Part shown: positions 8,866-17,001 of the stretch, one piece after another
Numbering within the stretch: the first letter of the stretch is position 1
Layout: every line of letters begins with the position of its first letter
Assembly (NCBI RefSeq): GCF_012911005.2
Contig: NZ_WTVS01000015.1
Location: 32,574-96,573 of the forward strand
Direction: 5' to 3'
DNA from: Aromatoleum toluolicum
GTDB lineage: Bacteria > Pseudomonadota > Gammaproteobacteria > Burkholderiales > Rhodocyclaceae
Length of the DNA stretch: 64,000 nt
The notes under the pieces: model-generated
Seen by the model: only the letters and a program-made list of their open reading frames with translations
Databases searched by the model: none
What the model was told of the DNA's origin: nothing
Position numbers and translations under genes: made by a program

Positions 8866-9791
8866 TCCGGCGACCACTGCCAGTAGGTGTTGCCGTAATC
8901 GCCCCCGAGCGCCGGCATGAGTTCCCCTCCTTTGAAATACCGCCGGCTGTTCACTTGAGCGGGCGAAAACCACCAGCCGGCTTCGGGGCAGGGCTGACCG
9001 GCGGGGACGTTGGGGCGGCGGCGCTCGCCCGCGCCGCTCGACGCCTCGTTACCGGGCACGCCGTCGCCGCTGTCCGCCACACGCTCGACCAGTGTCCATA
9101 CGGTGTCGACCTCGTCGATGTTCTGGCCTGTCTCGGGATCGTAACCGACCGAGGCTGACGTTGCATGGTGGCCAGCGCAGAAGAACTGGGCGCAACTGTC
9201 GTCGGCGTCTGGCAGATAGACGCCGGTGCCCTTGACCTCTTCGTCGGTGGCGACGCGGACTGCAGGATTGAGCCGGTAGATCGGCCAGGACGGCGGGGCA
9301 TCCAGCGGGCCGCGACTGTCTGAGTTGTAGCGGGAGGAGAGGCTACCCTTGATCCAGCCTTTGAATGCGCTAAAAGCGATGTTGCCGGCGTAACGACAAG
9401 CGATTCTTCCGGATTCACAAAATCGAAATGCGCAGTGTTCGGGCATCCAGTCATAGGTAAAGTCTCGCCGCTGGCCGGCGAAGGCGGAATTGACGCCGCC
9501 TGCAGTGGCAATCGCAGACGAGTCGCCGCGCTGCAGGTCACGATAGGCCTCCTCCAATCCTTGGAGCGTGTCGCGGAAATTGGGTAGCACCACGCCACCC
9601 CAGGTGATGTCAGGCTGTTGCCAGCGCGGGTGCTGGCGGTAGTCCGGCGGCAGCGTGCGCACGAATTCGGCCAGGCCTTCCTCGGCCGCTTGCACCGTGT
9701 CGGCGAAGGCGTCGCGTAGCTTCTTGAAGTACTCCGCGCTGGTGTAGCGTTCAATCAGGTAGATTTCCTGCGGGATCAGGGGAGAGGGCAT
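8844..9791 (-). CDS. Putative T6SS immunity protein (Imm71/Imm72-like)
   Basis: A 315-residue protein without signal peptide or clear membrane segment. The opening (IERYTSAEYFKKLRDAF, then LPPDYRQHPRWQQPDITWGG and VLPNFRDTL) resembles what I remember of Imm71/Imm72 immunity proteins encoded beside vgrG-linked effectors in Burkholderiales; that family call is from memory and tentative. Context is stronger: its ATG lies 2 bp after the stop of the mini-effector frame, which itself follows vgrG, the classical effector-immunity order. Base composition is visibly less GC-rich than the neighbours, suggesting recent transfer. Its 3' end runs 22 bp into the convergent transglutaminase gene. Predicted role: protect the cell from a cognate or sibling toxin. 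Confidence 0.55.
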   Translation of the reverse strand: MPSPLIPQEIYLIERYTSAEYFKKLRDAFADTVQAAEEGLAEFVRTLPPDYRQHPRWQQPDITWGGVVLPNFRDTLQGLEEAYRDLQRGDSSAIATAGGVNSAFAGQRRDFTYDWMPEHCAFRFCESGRIACRYAGNIAFSAFKGWIKGSLSSRYNSDSRGPLDAPPSWPIYRLNPAVRVATDEEVKGTGVYLPDADDSCAQFFCAGHHATSASVGYDPETGQNIDEVDTVWTLVERVADSGDGVPGNEASSGAGERRRPNVPAGQPCPEAGWWFSPAQVNSRRYFKGGELMPALGGDYGNTYWQWSPDQAAPRL

Positions 9792-9793
9792 TT

Positions 9794-10088
9794 TTACTTG
9801 TCCCAGTTGTTCGTGAGCGTCGGTATACCGACCAAATTTACATGTTCGCCGAAATTGCTATAGCCCCAATTGGTGGGCTGACGTCTACCGAGATGGGCCG
9901 TGTCAAGGTCGGCAGGGTCGAGCACAATCTGCCGGCCGCCCCCCGCCGTCCAGAAATAGTTTCCCTTGTCATCCGCCTTCACGGGATTATTCGCGCGGTC
10001 CCTGAGCACTTGCGATGCGGTTTCGCCCTCCCACACTTTCAGCGGCGGCGGCATACCATGCAAGCGCGTTTTCAAGTTCTTCCCACAT
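9794..10088 (-). pseudogene. Frameshifted mini-effector between vgrG and immunity gene
   Basis: An ATG at 10088, 6 bp after the vgrG stop, opens a frame reading MWEELENALAWYAAAAESV that ends at a TAA at 9987-9989. The neighbouring frame, shifted by one base, continues VWEGETASQVLRDRANNP and runs on to LTNNWDK with its stop at 9794, 2 bp before the immunity gene. Restoring two bases in the short GT run near 10034-10039 would join both into one 98-residue protein. The opening (ALAWYxxAAESVWE) resembles the N-termini of vgrG-linked T6SS effectors as I remember them. I infer a truncated effector with a 2-bp slip, although programmed frameshifting or separate use of the ATG at 10054 (86 residues) cannot be excluded. 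Confidence 0.5.
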
Positions 10089-10094
10089 GCCGTC

Positions 10095-12878
10095 TCAACC
10101 CATCCTGCTTCGAGCCGCCGCGACCAGATCGTGGAGTGTGCTCCAAGGCTTCTCCGCGAGCGGCGTGCGTTGTTCGTATTCGACGCGCAGAGCGTTTCGC
10201 GGGACGCCCTCATGACGGGCAAATCCATTGCCGTCGAGTTTTCCGTCGATGACCTGATTGCCCTCGAAGTGGATCGTGTAACCCTGGCCGACGAACGCCT
10301 CGCCCTCGGCGTCGAAGTGGCTGATCTCGATCCACTCGCGCATTTCGGTCTGACTGGAAGGGAGTGGGGCTAGGCTGGCATGCCCCCGCGCCGGTCCCTC
10401 GAACGCGTGCCCCGCCCCCTTCACCGAAAACGTCCCCGGGCAGGCGAAGGTAATATCCCCGCCCTGCAGCGTCACCGATGACTGCCCGGCTTGCAGCACG
10501 ATGCGGTCCTTGGCGAGGACATGGATCTCGTCGTTCGAGCTGGTGATGCTTACCGACTGGTCCGCGAGGATCTCCATCGCGTCGGTGTGTGCCTGGATCG
10601 TCTGCCTGCCGGCCGCGGCGATGCTCCTGATTCCGCCGGAATGACTGAACCAGCTCGCGCCAGCGCCGACCGTGGCGCTGAAGCTGCGGGCGGCCGCGGC
10701 GTGAAAGTCCTTCTGTGTCGTCGCATGCAGGTTTCCGCCAGCGAAGTGCAGGGCGCTGGCAGGGGTGGACAGGCCGATGTCGTCCGGTCCTTCGGTGACG
10801 ATGAACGGCCGCGGGAAACGTTCCGCAGGGGCGTCCGGATCGCGGCTCCCGGGTCGGGCCTTCCTGACATCCTGGCCACCGGCACTGCCGGTGAAGTGTC
10901 CCTCGCGTGTCGCGTCGAGGGCGTCGATAAAGGCGCTCTGGTTCCTGTTGGCGGTAAGCGGGCGGGCCGACTGCGCCGCCGCGGCGTCGGACAGGGCCCG
11001 CGCGGTGTGTTCGGCCCCCCGCAACTGGCCGACTGCCTCGGCAACGTCCATCTGGGTCGAAGCGCCCTGCGGGCGTGCCGTGGACGAGATCAGCAAGCCC
11101 TCGCCGGCGCGCAGGGCCAGCCAGCCGTCGGTGCGCAGCTCCAGGCCGGCGCCGCGCCACGGGCCGCGTGTGGCACTGCGTGGCGCCTGTTCGACGAGAT
11201 GGCCGAGTGACAACTGGGATGCCGCGTGACTGCTGGCGAGCCGTGTACGAAGCTGTCCCGGCGTATCGTCGGCGAGCCATTGGTTGAAGCCCTGTCCGTC
11301 GCTTGAGTGCGTGTCGCTGTTCCAGCCCGAGATGACACCGGGGTGGTTGGCGCTGCTCGCTTCGCCTGCGCTGAAAGGAGGCAGGTCGGTGCCGCCGTAG
11401 AGTTGTCCGACGACGAGCGGGCGATCGATGTCGCCATCGATGAAGTCGATCAGCACTTCGGTGCCGGTTCGCGGCAGGAAGTGGCTGCCCCAGTCGGGGC
11501 CCGACAGCCATTCGGCGACGCGCACCCAGGTGCCGCTGCGCTCGTCGCCGGGCGCGTTTTCGTCGCCGTTCGCCAGGTCCGCCGTCGCAAGGCCGCCCGG
11601 GTTGGGGTGTTCGCCACGCTGCCAGTGGAACTGGATCCTGATGCGATGATCGCGATCCGTAGTCAGCGCGGCGCCGGCCTCGCCAACCACGAGGGCGGTC
11701 TCTGGCTGTGCGGCCGGTTTCCTGCGCGGCATCGGCAGCATTGGAGCTGCGGAGGGCTGCAGGACGAATTCGTTGCGGTAGCTTCCGCGCTCGATGCCTC
11801 GGACCGGCAGGAGTGCCGCAGCGCCGCTGCCGAGGTTGTTCGCGGCCCGGTGCTCGACGCTGAGGACGGCGAAGTTTGCGTTCTCGCCGATGAATTGGGC
11901 GTGGCCTTCCAGTTTGAAATGCGTGCCGGCGGCCAGGTCGCGCACGCTGCCATCACCTCTGAGACGCCGATAGCGCGCCTCATGCCCGGCAAGGGCGAGA
12001 TCGGCGTGCTCGACGGCTGCAGCTTCCGACTCGTAGCGGTACGCTCCGCTGCCGTCATGCTCCTCGAGAGGGGGCAGGTGCTCGCCGTCGATGCCGCTGC
12101 GGGCCTGCGCGGCCGTTGCAACCAGTGTGCGGTAATCCCAGGAGCTGCGGTTGACGGCGTTGGTGCCGACCCGATGCTCGTCCGCCAGCGTCTGGATGGT
12201 GTCGTCGATTTCGGTTGCGTCCGCGCGATGGAAGCGGATGCGGTCCTGAGGCCGCGGCGCAGGTCCGGCATGGTGGTCGAAGAGAACGAGGCAGTGTCGT
12301 GCGCGTTCGGCGGCGGTGTCGTCTTGCTGAGTCTGTTCGTGCTCGAAGCGGAATGAGATGCCTTCTTCCGCGAGCAGTCGCAGGAGAAAGTCGAGATCGC
12401 TCTCGCGGTGCTGGATGCAGAGACTGCGCCGGCGCAACGTCCGGGTGACATCGAAACGCCAGTTCGCGTGCATCCGATAGACCGCGAACAAGGTGTCGCA
12501 CAGGCCGCGCAGGTCGAGATCCTGATACACGCGGCTGCGCCGTCCCTGGGCGAACAGCGCGAGCCAGGGTTCGAGCGTGAGGCGGTAGCGCGCGAGCCCG
12601 CCGTCACTCCCGAGTGGCGCCGAGTGGGTACAGTACCCGTGCCAGGTACGCAGGCTGCCGTCCGCGAGCCGCAAGCGCAGGGCGAATTGCGTGCCGAGCA
12701 GTTCGGACAGGGGGAGGTAGGCATCCGTTGCGATGCAGTCGACATCGAAGCGGAACAACGCATTGACGGCTTCGTATCCCGACATGCTTTCGACGAGCAG
12801 TGGCGCCGGTACCGCCGAGCGGATCTCGATCAGCCGCGAATGCTGGGACAGCAATGCCTCGAAAGCGGTGCCTTGCAT
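10095..12878 (-). CDS. vgrG: T6SS spike protein VgrG (TssI) with C-terminal extension
   Basis: A 927-residue VgrG. The N-terminal base domain (phage gp27-like, about residues 1-380) starts MQGTAFEALLSQHSRLIEIR; the gp5-like OB fold follows (WLSGPDWGSHFLPRTGTEVL, then FIDGDIDRPLVVGQLYGG); next come the DUF2345 needle region and, after about residue 840, an extra domain (REWIEISHFDAEGEAFVGQG and onward). The start at 12878 is chosen because longer frames run through tssL. VgrG trimers form the puncturing tip on the Hcp tube. The extension resembles transthyretin-like effector-docking domains, consistent with the effector remnant immediately downstream. It lies 5 bp after tssL, so it is in the tssJKL operon. 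Confidence 0.93.
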   Translation of the reverse strand: MQGTAFEALLSQHSRLIEIRSAVPAPLLVESMSGYEAVNALFRFDVDCIATDAYLPLSELLGTQFALRLRLADGSLRTWHGYCTHSAPLGSDGGLARYRLTLEPWLALFAQGRRSRVYQDLDLRGLCDTLFAVYRMHANWRFDVTRTLRRRSLCIQHRESDLDFLLRLLAEEGISFRFEHEQTQQDDTAAERARHCLVLFDHHAGPAPRPQDRIRFHRADATEIDDTIQTLADEHRVGTNAVNRSSWDYRTLVATAAQARSGIDGEHLPPLEEHDGSGAYRYESEAAAVEHADLALAGHEARYRRLRGDGSVRDLAAGTHFKLEGHAQFIGENANFAVLSVEHRAANNLGSGAAALLPVRGIERGSYRNEFVLQPSAAPMLPMPRRKPAAQPETALVVGEAGAALTTDRDHRIRIQFHWQRGEHPNPGGLATADLANGDENAPGDERSGTWVRVAEWLSGPDWGSHFLPRTGTEVLIDFIDGDIDRPLVVGQLYGGTDLPPFSAGEASSANHPGVISGWNSDTHSSDGQGFNQWLADDTPGQLRTRLASSHAASQLSLGHLVEQAPRSATRGPWRGAGLELRTDGWLALRAGEGLLISSTARPQGASTQMDVAEAVGQLRGAEHTARALSDAAAAQSARPLTANRNQSAFIDALDATREGHFTGSAGGQDVRKARPGSRDPDAPAERFPRPFIVTEGPDDIGLSTPASALHFAGGNLHATTQKDFHAAAARSFSATVGAGASWFSHSGGIRSIAAAGRQTIQAHTDAMEILADQSVSITSSNDEIHVLAKDRIVLQAGQSSVTLQGGDITFACPGTFSVKGAGHAFEGPARGHASLAPLPSSQTEMREWIEISHFDAEGEAFVGQGYTIHFEGNQVIDGKLDGNGFARHEGVPRNALRVEYEQRTPLAEKPWSTLHDLVAAARSRMG

Positions 12879-12883
12879 CGCGT

Positions 12884-13654
12884 TCAGGGCAGGGTGATGG
12901 TGATGTGGGGTCGCTTCGCGGCAACCTTGATGATGTCGCGGTACTCGGCGAGGGTTGCCTGCGTTTCGTGCGCAAGGTGGGTGCGGATTCCCGTGTACGC
13001 GACCAGCGCGCTGAGTGCCACCACCGCCACGGTGACCCATGCGGGCAGGCTGCGCCGCAGTTCGTGCGCAATGCTGTCCGGGCGGGCGCCGTGGGGGGCG
13101 AAACTCGCCTTGCGGCCCTTGATGTGGGCGATCTCCTCCCCGAGGCGGGCCGTCAGGTAAGCCAGCTTCTCGGGGCCTTCGAGCAGGTACTTGCCGCGAA
13201 AGCCGAGGAGCAGGCACATGTGAAACACTTCCAGTGCCTGTATTCGCCGCGCGCCGGCGTCGCGGGCCGCACCGAGCTTGTCGAAGAAGTATTCCCCGGC
13301 GAGCTGGTCGCCGAACAGACTCAGCTGCAGCGGACGCCGCTCCCAGTCGTCGCGGATCGAGAGGCGCGAGGACAGGATCGCCTCGTCGACGGTTGCGCAG
13401 AAGGCATATTTGGCGTCGAAGATGTCCTCGGGCGCGAAATCCTGTTTCTTTGCCTGTCGTTCGAAATCGGTGAGGAAGCCCGTGACGCTCTCGGAAAACT
13501 CACGCGCGTCGCGCGGCGTCTTGTTGTTCTTCAGCAGGAACACCATGTAGAACCCCTCGTAAAGCAGGTCCGCAAGGGTGCTCCCGGCGGCGGAAGATGT
13601 GTGCGTCGCGCGGGCAGGGGCAGTTTCGGCGAAGATCGACGGATTGGCGTTCAT
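12884..13654 (-). CDS. tssL: T6SS membrane-complex protein TssL (DotU/IcmH family)
   Basis: A 256-residue DotU-type protein. The cytoplasmic helical domain carries family segments LADLLYEGFYMVFLLKNN, KYAFCATVDEAILSS and ALEVFHMCLLLGFRGKY; a single transmembrane helix (WVTVAVVALSALVAYTG) sits about residues 208-226, followed by a short periplasmic tail. No OmpA-type peptidoglycan-binding domain is fused. TssL anchors the T6SS baseplate to the inner membrane with TssM and TssJ. Its ATG overlaps the tssK stop by 4 bp (ATGA), so translation is coupled. Its usual partner gene tssM is not adjacent; vgrG follows directly. Confidence 0.93.
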   Translation of the reverse strand: MNANPSIFAETAPARATHTSSAAGSTLADLLYEGFYMVFLLKNNKTPRDAREFSESVTGFLTDFERQAKKQDFAPEDIFDAKYAFCATVDEAILSSRLSIRDDWERRPLQLSLFGDQLAGEYFFDKLGAARDAGARRIQALEVFHMCLLLGFRGKYLLEGPEKLAYLTARLGEEIAHIKGRKASFAPHGARPDSIAHELRRSLPAWVTVAVVALSALVAYTGIRTHLAHETQATLAEYRDIIKVAAKRPHITITLP

Positions 13655-14994
13655 GAAAGGACGGCGATGAGCTCGAGCTTGAGTTCGGGGTAGCCGGCCG
13701 GCGCGTAGATCGTGATGCTGCGCGCCTTGAGCATGCGTTCGTAGAGGGGGCCGTGCGGATCCAGGCTGAAGTAGCAGGCTCCCGGGCGCACCGGGATGGC
13801 GGGCGGTACCTGGGCGCAGTGCGTGAGCGAGACGCCGCCCATCGCCGAGAGCACGAGCTTGTCGACGTCGTCGGGCGCGCCGGTCTTGAAGCGCGCGGGC
13901 ACCGACTCGATGATCTCCGACAGCGGCAGCGTTGCCGACACCGCGAGGAAGAACCGGGTGTCTTGCGTGATCTTGTCCGAATCGACGCGGCCCAGATGGA
14001 ACGACGGTTTCTGCTCGTCCAGGCTGATCGCGAAATAGCGCGTCGAGATCACGGTTTCGAGCAGATTGCGCAGTATCCCGTCGATCTTCGCGAAGCACGA
14101 CGAAGGTCGTCCGTGCTCGTAGGCGGGCAGGTCGGCGAGCGTGTGCGTCTTCGAGAACGTCATCAACCCGCCCGCCAGGCGCAGCAGTTCCTGATACAGG
14201 CGCTCGGGGTGGAGCGAAGGATTCCTGTGGATGTGAGCGAGGGCCGCAAAGGCGCTGCTTGCCGTATGCAGCAGCCAGAAGGATGCGATGTCGCCGGAGC
14301 GGAATTCGATCACATTCTTCGACGGTTCGCGGTGGAAGCCATATAGGGCGTCGACCTTCGCCTGCAGCGAATCGAGCAGGCGCCGCAGCATCAGGTGCAG
14401 GGCCGGAGCACCGTCCACGCGCAGGCTCGGCGCGATGAAGCCCGGGTCGATCTCGTAGCCGTTGGTCGTGGTCCTGCGGATGCGTACGAGGGGAAGCGTC
14501 AGGTACTGATCCGGCGCCTGTGTGCCGGCGATCAGGCGTGCCTGCTTGCGCAACACGCCGACTTCGGCCTGGACCGCGTCCGTGTACAGGTCCGATACCT
14601 GGCAGGTGTCGAGCACGTAACGGCAACCGGTGGCGTTGCCGTCGCCTGAGTCGTAGTTGTTGCCGAAGTCGCGCAGGTGGTGGAGCGCCAGGTACAGATC
14701 GACGTGGCCGGCATCCCAGTCGAGCTGATCGAGCGCGAGAGGTGGCGGGAGACGGTCCTCCCCCGGCGCGAGATAGATTTCGCCATCGGGCAGCACCACG
14801 TCGAGACGGTCAATGCGCAATGACCCGCTCGCGAGCGCATCGCGATCGAGCTCCAGCGCGCGTACGCCCCAGGCGAAGGGTTCGGCCGTCAGCATGGCCC
14901 TGCGGATGCCGGTCTCATGACGCGCATCCTGCTGCTGGAAATGTTGCGGGCGAAGGAAGAGTCCTTCGCCCCAAAGGATCTTGTGGGGTGTCAC
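13651..14994 (-). CDS. tssK: T6SS baseplate protein TssK
   Basis: A 447-residue TssK, beginning with the family hallmark KILWGEGLFLRPQHFQQQD. The start codon is GTG at 14994 without a clear Shine-Dalgarno; it gives the expected N-terminus. TssK trimers connect the baseplate wedges (TssF, TssG, TssE) to the cytoplasmic domains of the TssL/TssM membrane complex. The gene lies 20 bp downstream of tssJ and overlaps tssL by 4 bp, the standard tssJ-K-L order. Length and content are full, with no sign of damage. Confidence 0.95.
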   Translation of the reverse strand: MTPHKILWGEGLFLRPQHFQQQDARHETGIRRAMLTAEPFAWGVRALELDRDALASGSLRIDRLDVVLPDGEIYLAPGEDRLPPPLALDQLDWDAGHVDLYLALHHLRDFGNNYDSGDGNATGCRYVLDTCQVSDLYTDAVQAEVGVLRKQARLIAGTQAPDQYLTLPLVRIRRTTTNGYEIDPGFIAPSLRVDGAPALHLMLRRLLDSLQAKVDALYGFHREPSKNVIEFRSGDIASFWLLHTASSAFAALAHIHRNPSLHPERLYQELLRLAGGLMTFSKTHTLADLPAYEHGRPSSCFAKIDGILRNLLETVISTRYFAISLDEQKPSFHLGRVDSDKITQDTRFFLAVSATLPLSEIIESVPARFKTGAPDDVDKLVLSAMGGVSLTHCAQVPPAIPVRPGACYFSLDPHGPLYERMLKARSITIYAPAGYPELKLELIAVLS

Positions 14995-15014
14995 GGTGTT
15001 CGGTGCTTCCTAGG

Positions 15015-15656
15015 TCAGGTACAGCGGACGCCCGACAGCGAGCGGACGGAGGCTGTTGTTGCGGGTTGGGCGAGTTCGCCCGTCCCGGTAGTCATCGCGC
15101 AGGCGTGGAATGCGACCGCGATGCCGGTCTTCTGCGATGCCTCGCGATCGAAGGCGAGTTTCCAGCGGTGTGCGGCAGGGCGATGAAACTGTGCCGCGAC
15201 GCCTATCACCTTCACCTGGTCGGGCACCTGTTCCTCGAAGCGGTAGGTCCTGCCGGGCAACAGGGTCAGCTCGCGCACTGACACCAGATCATCCTGCAGC
15301 GCACCGCGTTCGGATTCGGGCGTGCTGGCCTGTGCGTCGGTGAGACGGGCAAAGGCCGTGTTGCTGCGCAGCTGATAGATGCGCACGACGAGGGCGAGCG
15401 CTTCGCCGTTCCGCGTGGCATTGGTCGCGGGGCCTGTCGAAAGGGTCATTGCGACCGGATGCACGGCCTCGGTGGCGGGCCTTTGGTCGGCCTTCTTCAG
15501 CCCGGTCGCTTCCAGCGCCACGCCCGCCACGGTTCCGGCGATCTGCAGTGCCGACACGGTCGAGCAGCCGGCCGCCAGCGGAGTCAGGATGGCAGTCAGC
15601 GCGGCAAGCAGGGGGGCGGGCAGGCGCCTCGTCGATCCTGCACAGGAATTTTTCAT
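15015..15656 (-). CDS. tssJ: T6SS outer-membrane lipoprotein TssJ
   Basis: A 213-residue lipoprotein. From the ATG at 15656 the signal peptide runs MKNSCAGSTRRLPAPLLAA onward to a lipobox LAAGC, with Cys at about residue 31. An in-frame start ten codons upstream would place extra residues before the charged n-region and is less likely. The mature part has the TssJ beta-sandwich features (VVRIYQLRSNTAF; LLPGRTYRFEEQVP). TssJ sits in the inner leaflet of the outer membrane and binds the TssM periplasmic domain. It is the first gene of the minus-strand T6SS operon, divergent from the lipoprotein/tssB operon across a 118-bp AT-richer spacer. Confidence 0.92.
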   Translation of the reverse strand: MKNSCAGSTRRLPAPLLAALTAILTPLAAGCSTVSALQIAGTVAGVALEATGLKKADQRPATEAVHPVAMTLSTGPATNATRNGEALALVVRIYQLRSNTAFARLTDAQASTPESERGALQDDLVSVRELTLLPGRTYRFEEQVPDQVKVIGVAAQFHRPAAHRWKLAFDREASQKTGIAVAFHACAMTTGTGELAQPATTASVRSLSGVRCT

Positions 15657-15690
15657 TGACGCACATAGCATAAAAAAGAATGCCAAGAGA

Positions 15691-15720
15691 TTGCGTTTTG
15701 TATCGATGCAAATGTACTAT
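15691..15720 (+). promoter_or_regulatory. Candidate sigma-70-like promoter for the tssB operon
   Basis: TTGCGT at 15691-15696 and TACTAT at 15715-15720 are 18 bases apart in the AT-richer spacer between the divergent T6SS operons, 54 bp upstream of the lipoprotein ATG at 15775. Both boxes match the consensus only partly (3/6 and 4/6). No sigma-54 -24/-12 pair was seen. Confidence 0.3.
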
Positions 15721-15774
15721 GCCGAGCTTTGCGGCGCAATGCCGTTATGACAAAACAATGTTTCGGGGTTTGTA

Positions 15775-16425
15775 ATGACGATCGGAAATCCGGGAAAAGT
15801 GGCTGCTCTGGCGATGGCTCTGCTCGTTACGGGGTGTGCATCGACGCCGCAGAAGATGTCTCAGGACGATTATTCGCAGTACCTGAAGACCACAACCGTG
15901 CAGGTCGATCAGCTGCTTGCCGAGAGCAAGCGGGATGAGGCTGTAGGCCTGCTGTCGAAGGCAGCGGAACTTGGTCCCGAGTCGAAGGAGCCGTGGGTGC
16001 GCATCGCGCGGATCCAGTTCGACGGCGGCAAATACGGCGAAGCGATCGTGGCGTCAGGAGAGGTGCTGCAACGCGACCCCACAGACCGCGTCGCCAAGAG
16101 CGTGCGAGCGGTGAGCGGACTGCGCGTGGCCACGGAATCCCTGGCGGATCTGCGCAACGACACGGAAATGACGGGGTCGGCGCGCGGCGATGCCGTTGCG
16201 CTGGCCAAAGTGATGCGCGAGTCCCTGGGCGAGTCGGTACTCATTCCTCCGCCCTCGCCGGAAGAGCTTGAGACGCGCCGACTGGAGGAAGAGCGCCAGA
16301 AGAATCTGAAGCCGAAGGTCAAGCCGAAAGCTCGCGTGAAGAAGACCATGCCTGCCGCGAGCGCAGGGCAGCCGCCCGCAGCGACTGCCGCGAGCGGTTC
16401 GGGTCCGTTCGGCGCGCTCAAGTAA
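15775..16425 (+). CDS. T6SS-associated TPR lipoprotein
   Basis: A 216-residue protein with a lipoprotein signal (ALAMALLVTGCAS; Cys near residue 21), a helical region of tetratricopeptide type about residues 45-125 (AVGLLSKAAELGPESKEPWV and EAIVASGEVLQRDPTDRV), and a C-terminal tail rich in Lys, Pro and Ala (KPKVKPKARVKK). It is the first gene of the tssB-H operon, 54 bp before tssB. Small lipoproteins of this sort accompany some betaproteobacterial T6SS clusters, but I do not know an established role or symbol. The basic Ala/Pro-rich tail could span or bind the cell wall; that is inference. Lipidation itself is clear from the lipobox. Confidence 0.75.
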   Translation: MTIGNPGKVAALAMALLVTGCASTPQKMSQDDYSQYLKTTTVQVDQLLAESKRDEAVGLLSKAAELGPESKEPWVRIARIQFDGGKYGEAIVASGEVLQRDPTDRVAKSVRAVSGLRVATESLADLRNDTEMTGSARGDAVALAKVMRESLGESVLIPPPSPEELETRRLEEERQKNLKPKVKPKARVKKTMPAASAGQPPAATAASGSGPFGALK

Positions 16426-16479
16426 GCGACACCGACGGGGGCGGCGCAGGGCGCGCCGGTGACTTGCCAGGAGGCTATT

Positions 16480-17001
16480 GTGTCCAGGAAGGAAAGTATT
16501 CAGAAGCGTCTGCAGAAGGTCAGGCCGCCGCGTGTGCAGCTTACCTATGACGTGGAAAAGGGTGACGCCGTCGAACAGAAGGAGTTGCCGTTTGTGGCAG
16601 GCGTGCTCGGCGATTTCGCGGGCCAAAGCGAAGCTGGCGAGGCAAAGCTGCGCGACCGGAAGTTCGTTGCGATCGACGTCGATAATTTCGACGACGTGAT
16701 GGACGCCCTCGCGCCGCGAGCGGCATTCCGGGTCACGAACCGGCTGTCCGACGAGGGCGGCGAACTGGCTGTCGATCTCACGTTCCGCAGGTTCGAGGAC
16801 TTTCGCCCCGAGTCGGTCGCACGTCAGGTCGAGCCGCTGCGCAAATTGCTGGAAGCGCGCGCCCGGCTCGCGGAACTTCGCAACAAGCTGGCGGGCAACG
16901 AGAAACTCGACGACCTTCTGAGCGACGTCCTCGGCAACACCGAGAAGTTGCGCTCCATCGGTGCCAGTGTCCCCACCGGCGACGCGAGGGACGAGCAATG
17001 A
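16480..17001 (+). CDS. tssB: T6SS contractile sheath small subunit TssB (VipA)
   Basis: A 173-residue TssB with family segments KRLQKVRPPRVQLTYDVE, LPFVAGVLGDFAG and FVAIDVDNFDDVM. The start is the GTG at 16480: AGGAGG at 16469-16474 is ideally placed, whereas the frame upstream to 16459 has no such site. TssB pairs with TssC to build the contractile sheath around the Hcp tube; its C-terminal helix contributes to ClpV recognition after contraction. The stop overlaps the tssC start by 4 bp (ATGA), giving coupled 1:1 synthesis. Confidence 0.95.
   Translation: MSRKESIQKRLQKVRPPRVQLTYDVEKGDAVEQKELPFVAGVLGDFAGQSEAGEAKLRDRKFVAIDVDNFDDVMDALAPRAAFRVTNRLSDEGGELAVDLTFRRFEDFRPESVARQVEPLRKLLEARARLAELRNKLAGNEKLDDLLSDVLGNTEKLRSIGASVPTGDARDEQ

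Noticed and set aside
9842..10373. Plus-strand open frames of about 135 codons across the vgrG 3' end
   Set aside because: They oppose the mini-effector and vgrG tail, lack ribosome sites and have no recognisable features.
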